Part shown: positions 13,125-25,184 of the stretch, in pieces
Numbering within the stretch: the stretch's first letter is position 1
Layout of the letters: the number at the start of each line of letters is the position of its first letter
DNA from: Papio anubis
Lineage: Eukaryota; Chordata; Mammalia; Primates; Cercopithecidae
DNA: 64,000 nt
Reading direction: 5' to 3'
Assembly (NCBI RefSeq): GCF_008728515.1
Contig: NC_044983.1
Location: 130,877,139 to 130,941,138 of the forward strand
The notes under the pieces: model-generated
What the model saw: only the letters and a program-made list of their open reading frames with translations
What the model was told of the DNA's origin: nothing
The model's database searches: none
Position numbers and translations under genes: made by a program

Positions 13125-13368
13125 CATTTGCTGAGTGAATACTGTATTCCTGGCACTGTTTCCATAAATTTTATAAGGCATTACAGTCTAGGTTTTTGAA
13201 CACATCAGTCCTGACAACAGTACTCTAAAGCTGATAGTATTGCTGTAGATGAGGAGATCAGATAACCAAGAGTTTCTGGTGCTTGCTTGTGACCAAACAG
13301 CTGATAAAATGGTAACAGGTGTGTGACTGCCAAGTGCATATTCTTAACCCTGGTACATTCGTGTGAGA
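13125..13368 (+). repeat. MIR SINE
   Basis: MIR-like order: TGGCACTGTTTCCATAAATT, a GAGGAGATCAGATAACCAAG segment, GACCAAACAGCTGATAAAAT and ATTCTTAACCCTGGTA. Degraded but complete in layout. Confidence 0.6.
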
Positions 13369-13424
13369 GGCTTACTGCTCGTTTCTGTTAGTTCTGTTCC
13401 CATATCTGTTATGGGATTGATATA

Positions 13425-14534
13425 CAGTTATGCGTCATTTAACGACTGGGATATGATCTGAGAAATGTGTCTTTAGGCAATTTTGTCATTGTGTGAACAT
13501 CATAGAATGTACTTACACACCTACATGATATAGCCTGCTACACATCTGGGCTGTATAGTCTACCTGCACAGCATGTTACTATAGTGAATACTGCAGGCAG
13601 TGGACATACAGTGGTATTTCTGTATCTAAACATGTGTAAACATAGAAAAACTTCAGTAAAAATATGGTATAAAAGATAAAAAGTGGTATACCCATATAGG
13701 GCACTTACCATGAATGCAGCTTGAAGGACTGGAAGTTGCTCTTGGGTGAGTCAGTGAGTGAGTGGTGAGTGAATGTGAAGGCCTAGGACATTACCATGCA
13801 CCACTGCAGGCTTTATAAACACTAAACACTTAGGCTACACTCAATTCATTAAAAAGTTTTTTTCTTTCTTCTATAATAAATTAACCTTAGTTCCTGTAAC
13901 TTCTTTACATTATAAACTTGCAGTTTTTATTAATTTTTGACTCTTGTAATAATACTTAGCTTAAAACACAAATGCATTGTACAACTGTACAAATATATTT
14001 CCTTTCTTCATATCCTTATTCTATATACTTTTATCGATTTTAAATTTTTTTTTTTTTTTTTTTTTTTTACTTTGTAAACTTTTCTTTTCCCTCCTCTGTC
14101 GCCCAGGCTGGAATGCAGTGGCGTGATCTCAGTTCAGTGCAACCTCCTCCTTCCAGGTTTACGGAATTCTTGTGCCTCAGCCTCCGGAGTAGCTGGGATT
14201 ACAGGCATGTGCCACCATGCTTGTCTGATTTTTGTATTTGTAGTAGAGATGGGGTTTCACCCCGTTGCTCAGGCTGATCTTGAACCCCTGGGCTCAAGCA
14301 GTCTGCCCACCTTGGCCTCCAAAAGAACTGGGATTACAGGTGTGAGCCACCACACCAAGACTACCTTTTTTTAAAATTAAAAACAAAGACATAAATACGC
14401 ACATTTGCATAGACTTACCCAGGGTCAGGATCATGGAATAGGTGACAGGAATTTCTCAGCACCATTATGATATCATAGCGCCACCGCTGTATCTGCAGTC
14501 TGTTGTTGACTGAGACGTTGTTAGCACATGGCTC
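13425..14534 (+). mobile_element. Pogo/Tigger-like DNA transposon, copy 1 (internally deleted, Alu-interrupted)
   Basis: Starts CAGTTATGCGTCATTTAACG and ends with an imperfect inverted repeat of that start (about 14500-14534). Both sides abut a TA dinucleotide (13423-13424 and 14535-14536), the target duplication expected for the Tc1/mariner/pogo superfamily. The same element occurs at 35093-36612; shared phrases include GAATGCAGCTTGAAGGACTG versus GAATGGAGCTTGAAGGACTG and the GTGAGTCAGTGAGTG run. Compared with copy 2 it lacks several hundred internal bases after GGGTCAGGATCAT. It is a non-autonomous relic with no transposase frame. The exact family name is not certain. Confidence 0.75.
14088..14362 (-). 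mobile_element. Alu, antisense, inserted in the DNA transposon
   Basis: Antisense Alu from TGTCGCCCAGGCTGGAATGC through GTAGCTGGGATTACAGGCAT to GGGATTACAGGTGTGAGCCA. The host transposon resumes on the right. The apparent 83-codon frame over 14123-14374 is Alu translation, not a gene. Confidence 0.92.
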
Positions 14535-14639
14535 TATTCAGTGTGGTGGACTTTAAATGCAAGCATGTTTTTTTGCTTGAACTGTATCACAATATAGTGA
14601 TGTTTATGGTTCGATTCATTCTGTGGAGAAAAGAGAAGC

Positions 14640-14800
14640 GACTTTATATTTATTGAGTAATGTGTTTCAGATACTATGCTAATGTTTTTGTATTTGATTT
14701 CAGTATATCTTCACAGGCATCAACCCAGTCCTATACAATAAATATAGTTTCCTCCAGTTAATAGATGTAGAAACCAAGACGTAACTTTTTTTATGAAGTA
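14640..14800 (+). repeat. MIR SINE fragment
   Basis: MIR-like ATTTATTGAGTAATGTGTTT, then ATATCTTCACAGGCATCAA, then AGATGTAGAAACCAAGACG. Confidence 0.5.
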
Positions 14801-14959
14801 TATTTACAGTACAAGACTATAGTCCCTGTGATCTTTTGCTTTTTGATATTTGATATAAAGAACCAAACTTAAAGCATTTGCCCTATTAAATGCTGTGATC
14901 TGTCAAGGAGAGTGATATCAAAATGTGACTGCGGGTAAACTGATAGATCACTAAGGGGA

Positions 14960-15150
14960 GCTAGCGTTTATTTAGAGCCTGCTCTAAATCAGGCATGGAA
15001 TTTGATGTGTTACTTATATGTCTTGTTTTAATACAAATAACAACAGCAAGAGTTAATATACGTGATGAAACTGAGGCTCAGAGATGTAGATGACTAATCC
15101 CAAATGTAGACCCAGGTTTTTAAAGCTCATGGTCATTCTACTTTAAGCTC
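14960..15150 (+). repeat. MIR SINE
   Basis: MIR order: TAGCGTTTATTTAGAGCCTG, ATCAGGCATGGAATTTGATG, then GATGAAACTGAGGCTCAGAG. Confidence 0.65.
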
Positions 15151-15184
15151 TGATTATATATTTATATGATAGATGACAAGCATT

Positions 15185-15740
15185 TATTCTTTGGTTATTT
15201 ATTCAGTCAGTGTTTATTGAATGTCCATTTTGTGCTAGGCGTTATACTTGATGCTTGGAATACAAAGATTAATATTAAGATGGAGACTCTATCCTTGAAA
15301 AGCTTATTGGCTAGAAAGAAACATATAAATACTTTAAAACAGTGTAATATTCTAATTATTGTGAGAGGAGAAATTCATTGTTTCCATAAGAAGACTAAGC
15401 TAAATTCTGATTGGGAATACTGCAGACATTTACCTGAGAAAGTGAAGGATAAGTAGTAGTCACCAGGTGACAAACAGGGAAGGGCAGTTCACAGATAAGG
15501 CTAGCAAGTCACAGAGGTATGGAACAGTAAGTTTTGTGTGGCGACTACACATAATTGTGTAGGGCTGGAATATGTGGTGCACAGGAGCTGTGGTGAGAGG
15601 GCTGCAGGAGGAGTGAGCGCATGTTTCCTCCACGAGGAGCTGAGACAGTGCCATCGAAGAGTTACATGTAAAGGTATGATGTGTTTATACTTGAATTTAG
15701 AGAATTAATTAGATGACAGTTGTGAAGGTTGGATTGGCAG
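15185..15740 (-). repeat. L2 LINE, antisense
   Basis: Begins with the antisense L2 terminus (TTTATTGAATGTCCATTTTG, TGTGCTAGGCGTTATACTTG) and continues into antisense L2 body. Open frames of 96 and 64 codons over this interval are not supported as genes. Confidence 0.55.
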
Positions 15741-15899
15741 ATGGTGCAGAGACTAATTAAGATACTGGTATGTTATAAATTATAAGCCCTTTAAATATCA
15801 GGAAAGATTCACTAAAAGAAGCATCTTTTGTGACAGCCAATCTACCTTCTTTGAAGTGATCTTTTCTTTGCTACAGCTTGTCTTACCTGAAGGAGTACA

Positions 15900-16120
15900 G
15901 AGAACTATATGAGAAGTGCTCACATGGACAAATGCAGAAGCCACTGCTAGATACTCTTGAATGTTCATTTAATCCTCAACATGTCAAATAAACATCTGTC
16001 CCTTTTAAAGAAGAAAACAATGGCTCACACAATTAGATAACTTGCTTCAGATTGTACAGTTTACACAAAGGAGACAAACTTTGAACTGAGGTCTGACTGT
16101 AAGTATATATTAGTATCTTT
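15900..16120 (+). repeat. MIR SINE, degraded
   Basis: MIR-like pieces: TCATTTAATCCTCAACATGT, then GATAACTTGCTTCAGATTGT, then TTTGAACTGAGGTCTGACTG. Confidence 0.5.
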
Positions 16121-16219
16121 TCCACTGCAGCACTCTTAGCTTACACTAAATAGCTGCTCTGCTATAAATTGAAAGGAAGCAGCTGTATATAGCATGGGGT
16201 GAAGAAATGGTTCTATGCA

Positions 16220-16545
16220 CCATATTGGTTTACTGCGGCTGCCATAATAAAATACTGCAGTCTTGTTGAGTCCCCTCTCCTGGGCTTGCAGATGGCTGCC
16301 TTCTCTCCATGTCCTCACATGCTCTTTTATCTGTACACTCACATTGCTGGTGTCTCTTTTTGTATCCAAATTTTCTTTTCTTTGAAGGACACCAGTCAGA
16401 TTGGATTAGAACCCACCCTAAAGGCCTCATTTCAATTTAAATCAGCTCTTTAAAGGCATTGTCTCCAAAGATGGTCACAGTCTGAGGTACTAGATTTAGG
16501 GTTTCAATATATGAGTTTGAGAAGGCAGGGTACACAATTCAGCAA
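16220..16545 (-). mobile_element. MaLR (MLT1-type) LTR, antisense
   Basis: Reads as the reverse complement of an ERVL-MaLR LTR: GGCTGCCATAATAAAATACT, GGACACCAGTCAGATTGGAT, TAGAACCCACCCTAAAGGCC, TCTGAGGTACTAGATTTAGG, GTACACAATTCAGCAAGTAA. It is a solitary LTR with no retroviral coding sequence beside it. Confidence 0.75.
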
Positions 16546-16689
16546 GTAAAATGCACATACTCTAACACCAGTTTAAGCAGAACACTGCATGTTTCAGAAT
16601 TAGGAACCTGGTATGAACCAGTTAGGATAGCAGATTTTCAGATCATCCCCAGTATGAAATAGTAGATATTAACAAGAAAATCATCACGG

Positions 16690-16880
16690 CCATCATCTTA
16701 GTATTTCCTGAGTGCTTGGCATTATTTCATCTACTTTACATAAATTGTCTCCCCTCTCTGCATCCCCTTCCATATTGCTAAATTCAAGTTTAAAACTGTC
16801 ATTCCCAAATCAGAGAAGTGAAGTTCCTTATTCAAACTCACAAGGCCAAGCAGCAGCACAAAGAAATCATCTTGGTGCCA
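16690..16880 (+). repeat. MIR SINE fragment
   Basis: MIR-like CTGAGTGCTTGGCATTATTT, a CAGAGAAGTGAAGTTCCTTA segment and CACAAGGCCAAGCAGCAGCA. Confidence 0.5.
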
Positions 16881-17199
16881 AAACATTCTATGTTGTACTC
16901 TCTCCATTGCCTTTCAGCTCTCCTTTTGTCATGGTTTTGATTACAGTTGCTGGGACTAATTCCTGTTTATATTTCCCATATACAGTGTTCAAAAATCTAA
17001 TACTTTGTGATGCTTTAAAATCTCTTAGGAATTATGCTTCAATATGAACTAGAACTTTTTGCCTTATCAAATTTGGACAACCTTAAGCAAATAGGGAATT
17101 TAATTTGTATTAAATATACATATTAAAGTTGTAGGCTTAGACTAGTGAAATTAAGAAATTTATTTTTCCAGTTTTACATTAGATCCTTTCAGTGAATAG

Positions 17200-17720
17200 C
17201 ATTTACTGCCACTGCTGTCCAGGAGCACCCAGTTTTCATATGCACTGGTAGGCAGTGCCATGTAGCACTTGATGTCTAATCAAACGTGTCTTGATTTTGA
17301 CAATTCAGGTTCCGTAAGATTCATTTCATACATAAATAGTTCTCTCAATTCAGAATTTGAAACTATGTGCTATGCTACAGTTATAGTTCAGTATTAGTGA
17401 GGAATTCTTCACTTGGCCTCCTTTTAGAGTACAAAGCTGTTCTGCAAATGTTCTGTAACATTTTGTGTGGTAGGAGAGAGCACAGAGCAGAGGTAAAAGC
17501 TGCTCAGTCCCGTGTGGCAGCCACTAGACATGGAGCTGTGGACCCTTGACCCGTGGCCGGTCCAGATTGAGATGTGCTGGAAGTGTAAAATTCACACCAC
17601 ATTCCAGAGATTTCATATGAAAAAAAGAATGTTAAAAAAATTATTAAAATTAATTTCACCTATTTCTTTTTACTTTTTTACATGTGGCTACTAGGAAACT
17701 CTCTATTACAGTGTCTTCTC
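17200..17720. repeat. Possible old hAT-type DNA-transposon relic (MER3-like)
   Basis: The stretch with GTGTGGCAGCCACTAGACAT, GAGATGTGCTGGAAGTGTAA, an A/T-rich centre and ACATGTGGCTACTAGGAAAC recalls a non-autonomous hAT family. Its inner half (17505-17700) is clearer than its edges. Family assignment is tentative. Confidence 0.4.
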
Positions 17721-17987
17721 ATAGGCAGCACTGAGTTAAATGATTCTGGTTGTGTCTGTCTCTGGCACATACTCACTTAGGGGCAAGCAAGACAGTCCAC
17801 AAGCCACAGAGAGAGAACTGGAAAGCAGCACCTCCTATTCCTACTTTTTAAATGCCTATTTTAATGTTTTACATGTTATTTAAAATATAACTTAGTAATA
17901 TTATAGTATGCATAAGCACATTACAGTTACAAGTTCAAAAACGTTTTTATTTATGCCGATGTATTATCAGAAACGGAGACTGGGGCC

Positions 17988-18170
17988 ACAGTGGTTAAGA
18001 GTCTGACAGACCTATGGTCAGACGCCAACTTTAACATTTACTGGCTCTGTGATTTGGGGTGAGTTATTTAACCTTTCGAAGCCTCGGTAGCCTCCATTTA
18101 TAAAATGTGTAACTGTTTCTACTTGTGAGAAAAGTGTAAAAAGATTCTTGTTTACAGGGCTGGCCTGAAG
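17988..18170 (-). repeat. MIR SINE, antisense
   Basis: Antisense MIR order: CAGTGGTTAAGAGTCTGACA, then CTGGCTCTGTGATTTGGGGT, then GAGTTATTTAACCTTTCGAA and TTTATAAAATGTGTAACTG. Confidence 0.75.
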
Positions 18171-19479
18171 GCTGAAAGAGACAGAAAAGCATGCAGTCTT
18201 TGTAAACGGTGTGGAGGGAAGTCTGTTGTCCACTCCGTTGTCTCTGCTTGAGGACTGAATGAGATGGTTTGCATGGGGAGGTAGCACAGTGTGAGCCCGA
18301 GTTCCTGCCATCCTTCCACAGCTCTGAATTCCTTCTGCTCGTTGTTTCACACAAGAGTCGACTAGGAAGAGCAGATTCTGGGAAACCTGCAAGGACTGTG
18401 CGAGCCAATGTTTTATAGTGAGAGAGGAAACCTTGCAAAGGGATTCTTCCCCTGTGGATGGTCAGTGTCAGTATTTCCTGTACGCTGAGAGTTGGGAAGG
18501 TCAACAGCCATATCCCGCCTGAAAACAAAATTGAATAAGATAGCAAGGTGGCCTGGCTGCCGGTGAGGATGATCTGTTGTGTGGAAGGGATTCTTTCCGT
18601 AGTGACTTTTAAACTCCTGAGGTCCTCATTATTATGACACTGTTATATTACAGAAACAAGTTTCTCTTTGGAAGTTTTACAAAGTAGGAATTTTTTCTCC
18701 CAATTTTCAAATACCTTGCATTCAAATCAGAGTACCAATGAGAATTCCTGTAAAAAATGCAGTGTAGTTCTGCTACATTTCCCCATTGGTTTTTGTAATG
18801 ACCTTGTTAATGCTAACATTACAGTATAAAACAAAAGCATTGTTTGTATAACTTCACACATGTAATGAATAACAAGATTTTGACACAATTACTATGAAGA
18901 GACATATAAACTATTCTTTACAATATGGGAATTATTCTAATACACATTGGCTCAAAAATAGTTGTTGATTACTTCCTGTGGATACACAGCTTCTGAATAG
19001 CTAGTATAGTGAATCAAAACGGATGGGTGATAATGGCCTCAGCCCTGAGAGCCCTTCCTCTGCCCCGACATGGTTTAAATCTGCACAGATACCATTTCTG
19101 ACTCCTGGAAACCCTTTGTAAATGTCTTTATTTTATTCTAAACTAAGTGGAATTAGTTTACATTTGATGTCTTATTTACAATCCTAATAATTATCATAAT
19201 ATGTTTACTCTGTGTTTCTGAGTAAGTATAAATTCTCCAAAGAACTATTTGGCTCCTATAGTGATGATCATTAACTAAATAAAACATAAAGGGTCTCGAA
19301 AAGTGCTAATAAAAATTTAGCATTATAAACTATCAACAAAAATACTTTAACACAGTACTATTAGACATCAACCAAAAACAAGAGCTATCAACCCAAATTA
19401 CCCCATAAACCTGTAAATACTTAATTCTCAGGTAAGAAAAAAACAAAGAGTAGAGAGAGTGGTGAAAAAGTGCAACTAC

Positions 19480-19985
19480 AACCCTGTAAAGAAAAAAAAT
19501 TCTTTGGTGACGCTTGTTAAAGCGCAGTAAGGCAGACTTTATTCAGGACCACTGCAATAGATACATGGACCACTGCAGTGGGACTGTGCAGTGGGGAAGA
19601 GAGACCAGGCTCCATTCTGTATCTAGCATGGACAAGTGGGAATTCATAGCCAAGAAGCCAGGCTGGGGTCAGGAGACAGAAAATTACTGAGAGGAAACAT
19701 CAGTGGTAGGGGGGATTTTGGCTGAACCGACCTAACAGGATTCTTGCCAGAGGCAGTCCAGATTGGTCAGACATCCCCTCCCCTGGGGAGGATAAGGAAC
19801 CCGATCAGATATTGGAGTGATCAGATATCATGGGTGGCGTGTTCTTGCTAAACTGACTCAGCAAGATTCTTTTTTAAAACTGGATTTTACAAGGAGCTGC
19901 ACAGATGGGCGTAGGAGAAGGATCAGGAGGCTGACTAAAGTTTAGCCAAGCAGAGAATCTTTGTCAGCTCTGACAGGGAAAAGGG
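19480..19985. repeat. Possible LTR-derived relic
   Basis: A moderately GC-rich block, more so than its flanks, with GGCAGACTTTATTCAGGACC, two near-repeats of GGACCACTGCA at 19547 and 19568, and TCAGATATTGGAGTGATCAG. The composition and motifs suggest an ERV LTR fragment, but I cannot name the family or define its ends. Confidence 0.35.
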
Positions 19986-20073
19986 AAGGAACATCCCAAG
20001 ACTGAGTGTTAGCATGTGTAAGTATTGCTACTCCTTATGGTTATTATATATTGACCATCTGCTGTAGTGTATC

Positions 20074-20205
20074 AGACACACACACACACATACACACAAC
20101 CACCCTCTAATCTTAAACACACACACACACACACACACACCACCCTCTAATCTTAAACACACACACACACACACACATACACACAACCACCCTCTAATCT
20201 TAATT
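20074..20205 (+). repeat. Compound (CA)n microsatellite inside a three-copy minisatellite
   Basis: Three tracts of CA dinucleotides alternate with three copies of an ACCACCCTCTAATCTTAA-type spacer, so the spacer was duplicated together with its CA tract. Unit length is about 44-47 bp. The third copy runs straight into non-repetitive sequence. Confidence 0.95.
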
Positions 20206-20869
20206 TTAACCTTAAAAGGGGGATATTATCCTCAATTTATTATTGAGAAAACTGAGACTCAAGAGTTTAAGTAGCCTGAGTGACACACTGACATTATTGA
20301 TTTCAAAGTCCATTTTCATTCCATTGTACTAGTGAGTAGTACGCATATCATTGACGTCTCACAATATGATTTCAGACGTTACATGGGCAGACTTCTTAAA
20401 AATTTTTAATGATTAGATTATAAAGTTATTGAAAGAGTGTGGTTAGCATATCAAACCCGTGATTTTATGATTATTGCTATAATTCAGTGATGGCAAGTTT
20501 ATTTAAAGTAAAAGAAAATTAACATGGAGGGTTAATATGAAGTCACAAACAGGATAGGTGTGTATGTAGATGGCAAGTATACTGCATATCCTGAGAATTG
20601 TCCCTGAATGGGTTTGGTGAATGCTACGCTGAGCATTTGTGTCACCAGTCAGTGGACAACCTGAAACACTGCTCATACTGAAAATTTGATTAGATGAGTC
20701 CGAGAAGCAAGACTGAGCTTCTCACTTACAGTGTACTACCAAATTTAATGCCTTGATCATATTGAAAATAAGAAGTTTTGTATCTTCATCAGGAATATTT
20801 CTTTATAATTAAACTAATAAAAAAGGAAAATGTTTCTCAAGATTCATTTACTTAACAAAGTTTGGAGGA

Positions 20870-21060
20870 ATGAAATATCTATTGCGTACTTACCAAGTGT
20901 GAGTTACTGTGTATCCAGGTGCTCTCATACATATTGTGTCATTTTATTCCTAAGAACTCCTGTAGGATTGTCATTCCTTAATTTTACAAAAGGAGTTGAC
21001 ATTCACAGAATTTGAGCTTGACCAAAGTCACAAAGCTAATTAATATCAGTTAGTCCTCAT
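20870..21060 (+). repeat. MIR SINE
   Basis: MIR order: CATTTTATTCCTAAGAACTC, AATTTTACAAAAGGAGTTGA, CAAAGTCACAAAGCTAATTA. A smaller possible MIR piece also follows the CA repeat at 20235-20340. Confidence 0.65.
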
Positions 21061-21784
21061 ACTCTGTTCTCTTTGAGACCAAGCTTACGTTCTTTTGCCT
21101 AACTCAAAAGCAACTAGTAAGGGGGAAAAAAAATGGGTTCCTATAAATGTAGAGAAGACCACCACATGGAATCTTCATGCATGATCTCCACAAGTGTATG
21201 ACAACATGGTAGCAGGGCAAAGGCATGCTAGCGGCAATAAATCAATTGCCACTGTCACTTTACTCTTTAATGTTCTTGAGAACACATGAGATTTATCACT
21301 GAGGAATTGTAGAATAATGGTAGTAAATGAAAACAAAGTCCACCAGGGAGATGTACTACATCATTTGGATTTAACGCTGCCATCTGCTTAATAGCATTGA
21401 GAAGACTACAGCAGTACTTATGATCAACCATTCATAGCAATGACAGATGCTGCGGAGAGTGAACATACCAGGGAAGCAGGTTCATTACTAAAATGTAGAT
21501 TATGTGACAGGGTTTCTAAAAAGCACTTGTGTTGATGATCAAACCTCCAATTTTAAATCTGCACTGTAGAATTTTAAGTCTGTAAGATAAAGACCTACTC
21601 AAAAGTCTTCCCATGTTTTATTCCTCATGTTTCATACATTCTTAAAATGTATTTACTGATTTTTAAAAGAGTCTTTTTCCTACAAATCTTGCATATATAG
21701 TCTCTTTTTAGTGGAGGAGAATCATAACTTTTGTATAATTTCTGACTTAAAATGAGGTAGCATGATAGGAAAAAAAAAAAAAAA

Positions 21785-21995
21785 GACAGTGGCTATAAAT
21801 CCGCAAAAGCTTGGATTTGAATGTGAGCTCTACTACTTTCTTAGCTCTATGATGTTAACTAGGTTGCTTCTTTGAGTCTTTTCTCATCTGTAAAATGATA
21901 ACTATTTGACTTACAACATTGTAATTAAGTGAGATAGCAGATGTAATATACATAATAGTTCAATAAATTTGCTATAGTAGCATGTAGTAGCTGCT
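21785..21995 (-). repeat. MIR SINE, antisense
   Basis: Antisense MIR order: TGGATTTGAATGTGAGCTCT, TTTTCTCATCTGTAAAATGA, then TAATAGTTCAATAAATTTGC. Confidence 0.65.
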
Positions 21996-22030
21996 TACCG
22001 CTGTAAGCAAATATAGCCTTTTTAGCTACT

Positions 22031-22053
22031 TTTATTTTATTTTATTTTACTTT

Positions 22054-22088
<35 letters not shown>

Positions 22089-22372
22089 CAGATAGAGTCT
22101 TACTCTGTCACCCAGACTAGAATACAGTGGCACCATCTTTGCTTACTGCAACCTCCACCTCCTAGGTTCAAGCAATTCTCCTGCCTCAGCCTCCCAAGTA
22201 GCTGGGACTACAGGAGTGCTCCACCACGCCCAGCTAATTTTTGTGTTTATAGTAGAGACAGGGTTTCATCATGTTGGCCAGGCTAGTCTCAAACTCTTGA
22301 CCTCAAGTGACCTTCCTGTCTCAGCCTCCCAAAGTTCTCGGATTACAGGCGTGAGCCACCACACCCAGCCAG
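22031..22372 (-). mobile_element. Alu (S-like), antisense, full length with target duplication
   Basis: Antisense Alu with a long poly-T at its left end, running from CTCTGTCACCCAGACTAGAA to GCGTGAGCCACCACACCCAG. The 8-bp TAGCTACT flanks it at 22023-22030 and 22373-22380, which is consistent with L1-driven insertion. MIR-like sequence follows directly on the right. Confidence 0.95.
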
Positions 22373-22379
22373 TAGCTAC

Positions 22380-22512
22380 TATTATTATACCATTTTATGG
22401 ATGAGGAAATTGTGGCACAGAGACAGTGGAACTTCCCTGAACTCATGGAGGGTGAGTGCTTCAGCTGGCATGTGAACCCAGGCAATCTAAGCACTCTGCT
22501 ATACTACATCTC
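22380..22512 (+). repeat. MIR SINE 3' half
   Basis: MIR phrases CATTTTATGGATGAGGAAAT, GTGGCACAGAGACAGTGGAA and TGTGAACCCAGGCAATCTAA. The Alu at its left border probably separates it from its own 5' half. Confidence 0.75.
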
Positions 22513-23524
22513 TATGTAACTGTTGTTATTATGAGTTTAAGTATTACATCCAGAAAATATTATAGTCTTTTCTGAGAACGTCTCCAGTCAATAAAATCCC
22601 AACAAATGATCTAAATAAAATTATGCATGCCATTTTTATACCTTATTTGTGCAATAAAAAGTTGTTAAAGGCTCATTTAATTTAGATTGTTGAGAGTCCT
22701 AAACTGTGTCAGAAGCACAGACTTGAGGACAGAGCTCAAAGTTACTTGTTGCAGGTTGACTTGTAATGGAGAATGTCGGTGCCTGAATTCCCCAGAATCC
22801 ATTCATACGTCATTGTTAGACTCACAACTTTAGAAACTGAAATAATATTCAGACATGGTGTGGATCATATTTTTTGCTTGTATTTGTCATCATGAAGGGA
22901 TATGTTCCTTTTGAAAGGTAATTTATGAGTGTGCATCGAGAACCTTAAAAATATTTGTGACTTATGACCCAATATTTTTACAATAAGTGCCTGAACTTAC
23001 AGTATAACAGTGAGTGTCTGACAGTATGAATATATTTAAGAACTCTTTAATTGAAAAGAGTAAGCAATTTCTGGAAGAGTTCTGAGAAAGAGGAGGGTAG
23101 GGGATAAATTCAGTTTCTTACTTAACCTGTTGGGTAGACAGTGATGTAATTAATTTAAGTGGCAATGAGATTTAGGAAAAAGTCAATAAGTTCATTTGGG
23201 ATGTGTTGAATTTAGGTTGTCCATAGAATTGTAACAAGTACATTAAATAATTGATATAAAAATAGTTTACATACTAATAAGTCATTATATCCATGGTAAC
23301 TATATTTCTCTCCCAGTTTTTCTTTGTAATTACAAAATGTATTATTATGGTTAGATTTTTACCCCAATTTTAGTAAGTAACTGAGTTGTAGTTTTATTTT
23401 TTGTATTTTCTTTCATCGGTGTCTTAAAGTATGCGTACCCAGCGTTTTGACATGGTTAATCTCCCAGAAATTAGAGTAAGATAGTCAATTCCAAAGTATA
23501 TTAAACAAGATAGAGTGGAAATAT

Positions 23525-23690
23525 TATATGATTAGGAGTCAGGCAGACCTGACCTTTCCACTTAGCAGCTGTGTATGTGATCTTTCACTAACCCTCAATT
23601 TTCCCACCTACAAAACAAAGTGAGAGAATATACTTAAACAGTTTAGTATAGAACCTGGCCCATGGCACTCGGAATTTGTGATCGTGTTTT
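23525..23690 (-). repeat. MIR SINE, antisense
   Basis: Antisense MIR phrases: TTAGGAGTCAGGCAGACCTG, CTTAGCAGCTGTGTATGTGA, TTTTCCCACCTACAAAACAA. Confidence 0.65.
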
Positions 23691-24269
23691 ATTTTATGTG
23701 TCTGTCACTGCTGGGCATTTTGCTGCTGCTCAGTAAGTAGTACTGACTATGGGGAGATGATCATTGGCACCTTCGTTATCACCAGGTGCTAGATTGCTTC
23801 CAGCTCACCTCATATCTGCTCATTTTCTGTGCAGAGTAGCACAGACCTAACTTGGAGCACACTGCAAGTGTAAAGGCATAAATGCTTTGCTTTTTTGTTG
23901 GTTGTTTCTTACTGTGATGCTTTTTTGTTCAGTGTTCTGGACCAAAAAGTAGACATACACATTAGAAAGTAGGAAAATAATCATTAAAACATCCATGTAT
24001 TTCCTTTATCTGCCATTTATAAGGATTGCTGTACCACGTGAAAATGAATTTATGTTGTTTGTAAGTTTATAAAATAGAAGTATTTAATCCAATTGCAACC
24101 TTTTTGAAATGATTTATAAAAGGTATTGGATATAGTCTTAGACACTGCTAAATTTTAGAGACATTGGAAATAAAAAATACATATAGGTACATAGCCCAAC
24201 AAGACATCTTACATAGAGGGAAAAAACCTATGCATATTGTCTTAGCCAAAGTAATATAATTAAAACAGT

Positions 24270-24460
24270 GTCTCAATTAAGGCTGCATAAAGATGTAGTA
24301 AATTGAAGTGTGACCACGGGCAAGTTATTTAACCTGTGCTCTAGAGTAAAATGGGGATGACAATAATAGTACTGACCTCCTAGGGTTGTTGTAAATGTAA
24401 AGTTAAGCGAAATGGAAAGCATATCATATATGGGAAGCATGTCACACATTGTAAAGGCTA
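24270..24460 (-). repeat. MIR SINE, antisense
   Basis: Antisense MIR phrases: ACGGGCAAGTTATTTAACCT, AAAATGGGGATGACAATAAT, CCTCCTAGGGTTGTTGTAAA. Confidence 0.75.
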
Positions 24461-24876
24461 TCAATGGCTATCATTAAAGTTCCACAATTCTTTATCTAAA
24501 ACTATCGAAGCTAAATATGTCTTACATTCCACTTTTTGGAATTTGGGGAAAACAATATGGGATACATACACATACCATATGTTAGTACAGCTCCAGTGGA
24601 GCCCTGTGTGTGCTTCTCCAGGATAATGATTGCCCCTTGGATTCTTTGAAGTTTATGGTTGGGGAAACTGATTACAAAGGAGTGTAAAGCGTATGTGGCA
24701 ATTTGAAAAAGAAGGGAGTTGCTTAAGGGAAGTATGTGGCATTCAGCCTTGGCAGTTTCTAATCCCACCAAATATAGCAATATTGCTAGTGCTAGCAAGT
24801 TATTTTTAAATAGGGTGGATTAAATAATTGATACAAGACTGTTTCTTCTATTAGAAGTCATCACTTTAGCAAGGCC

Positions 24877-25184
24877 TTTTTTTTTTTTTTTTTTAATTGA
24901 GACAGGCTGGTATACAGTGGCATGATCTCCACCCACTGCAACCTCCACCTCCTAGGCTGAAGCTATTCTCCATCCTCAGCCTCCTGAGTAGCTGGACCAC
25001 AGGCAAGAGATGGTGCCGCTGTCACTTTACTCTTTAATGTTCATACTCAGCTAATTTTCGTATTTTTTTAGAGACGGGTTTTGCCATGTTCCCCAAGCTG
25101 GTCTTGAACTTTTGAGTGCAAAGCGATCTGTCCGCCTCAGCCTCCCAAATTGCTGGGATTACAGGTGTGAACCACCACACCCGC
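24877..25184 (-). mobile_element. Alu, antisense, with target duplication and a foreign 28-bp insert
   Basis: Antisense Alu with poly-T at the left and TGGGATTACAGGTGTGAACC near the right end. It is flanked by near-identical TAGCAAGGCC (24867-24876) and TAGCAAAGCC (25185-25194). In the middle, where the GCCACCATGCCCAGCTAAT part should be, there is instead a segment (25015-25042) that does not belong to Alu. That segment matches unique sequence at 21248-21275 with one mismatch (see findings). Confidence 0.93.

Noticed and set aside
18018..18546. Overlapping 124- and 160-codon minus-strand frames
   Set aside because: Two different frames over the same bases, part of one within a MIR. No domain, and composition like the surrounding non-coding DNA.
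20074..20205. Alternating repeat-spacer pattern resembling a CRISPR array
   Set aside because: The repeated part is a CA dinucleotide tract and the spacers are identical to each other; it is a vertebrate mini/microsatellite.
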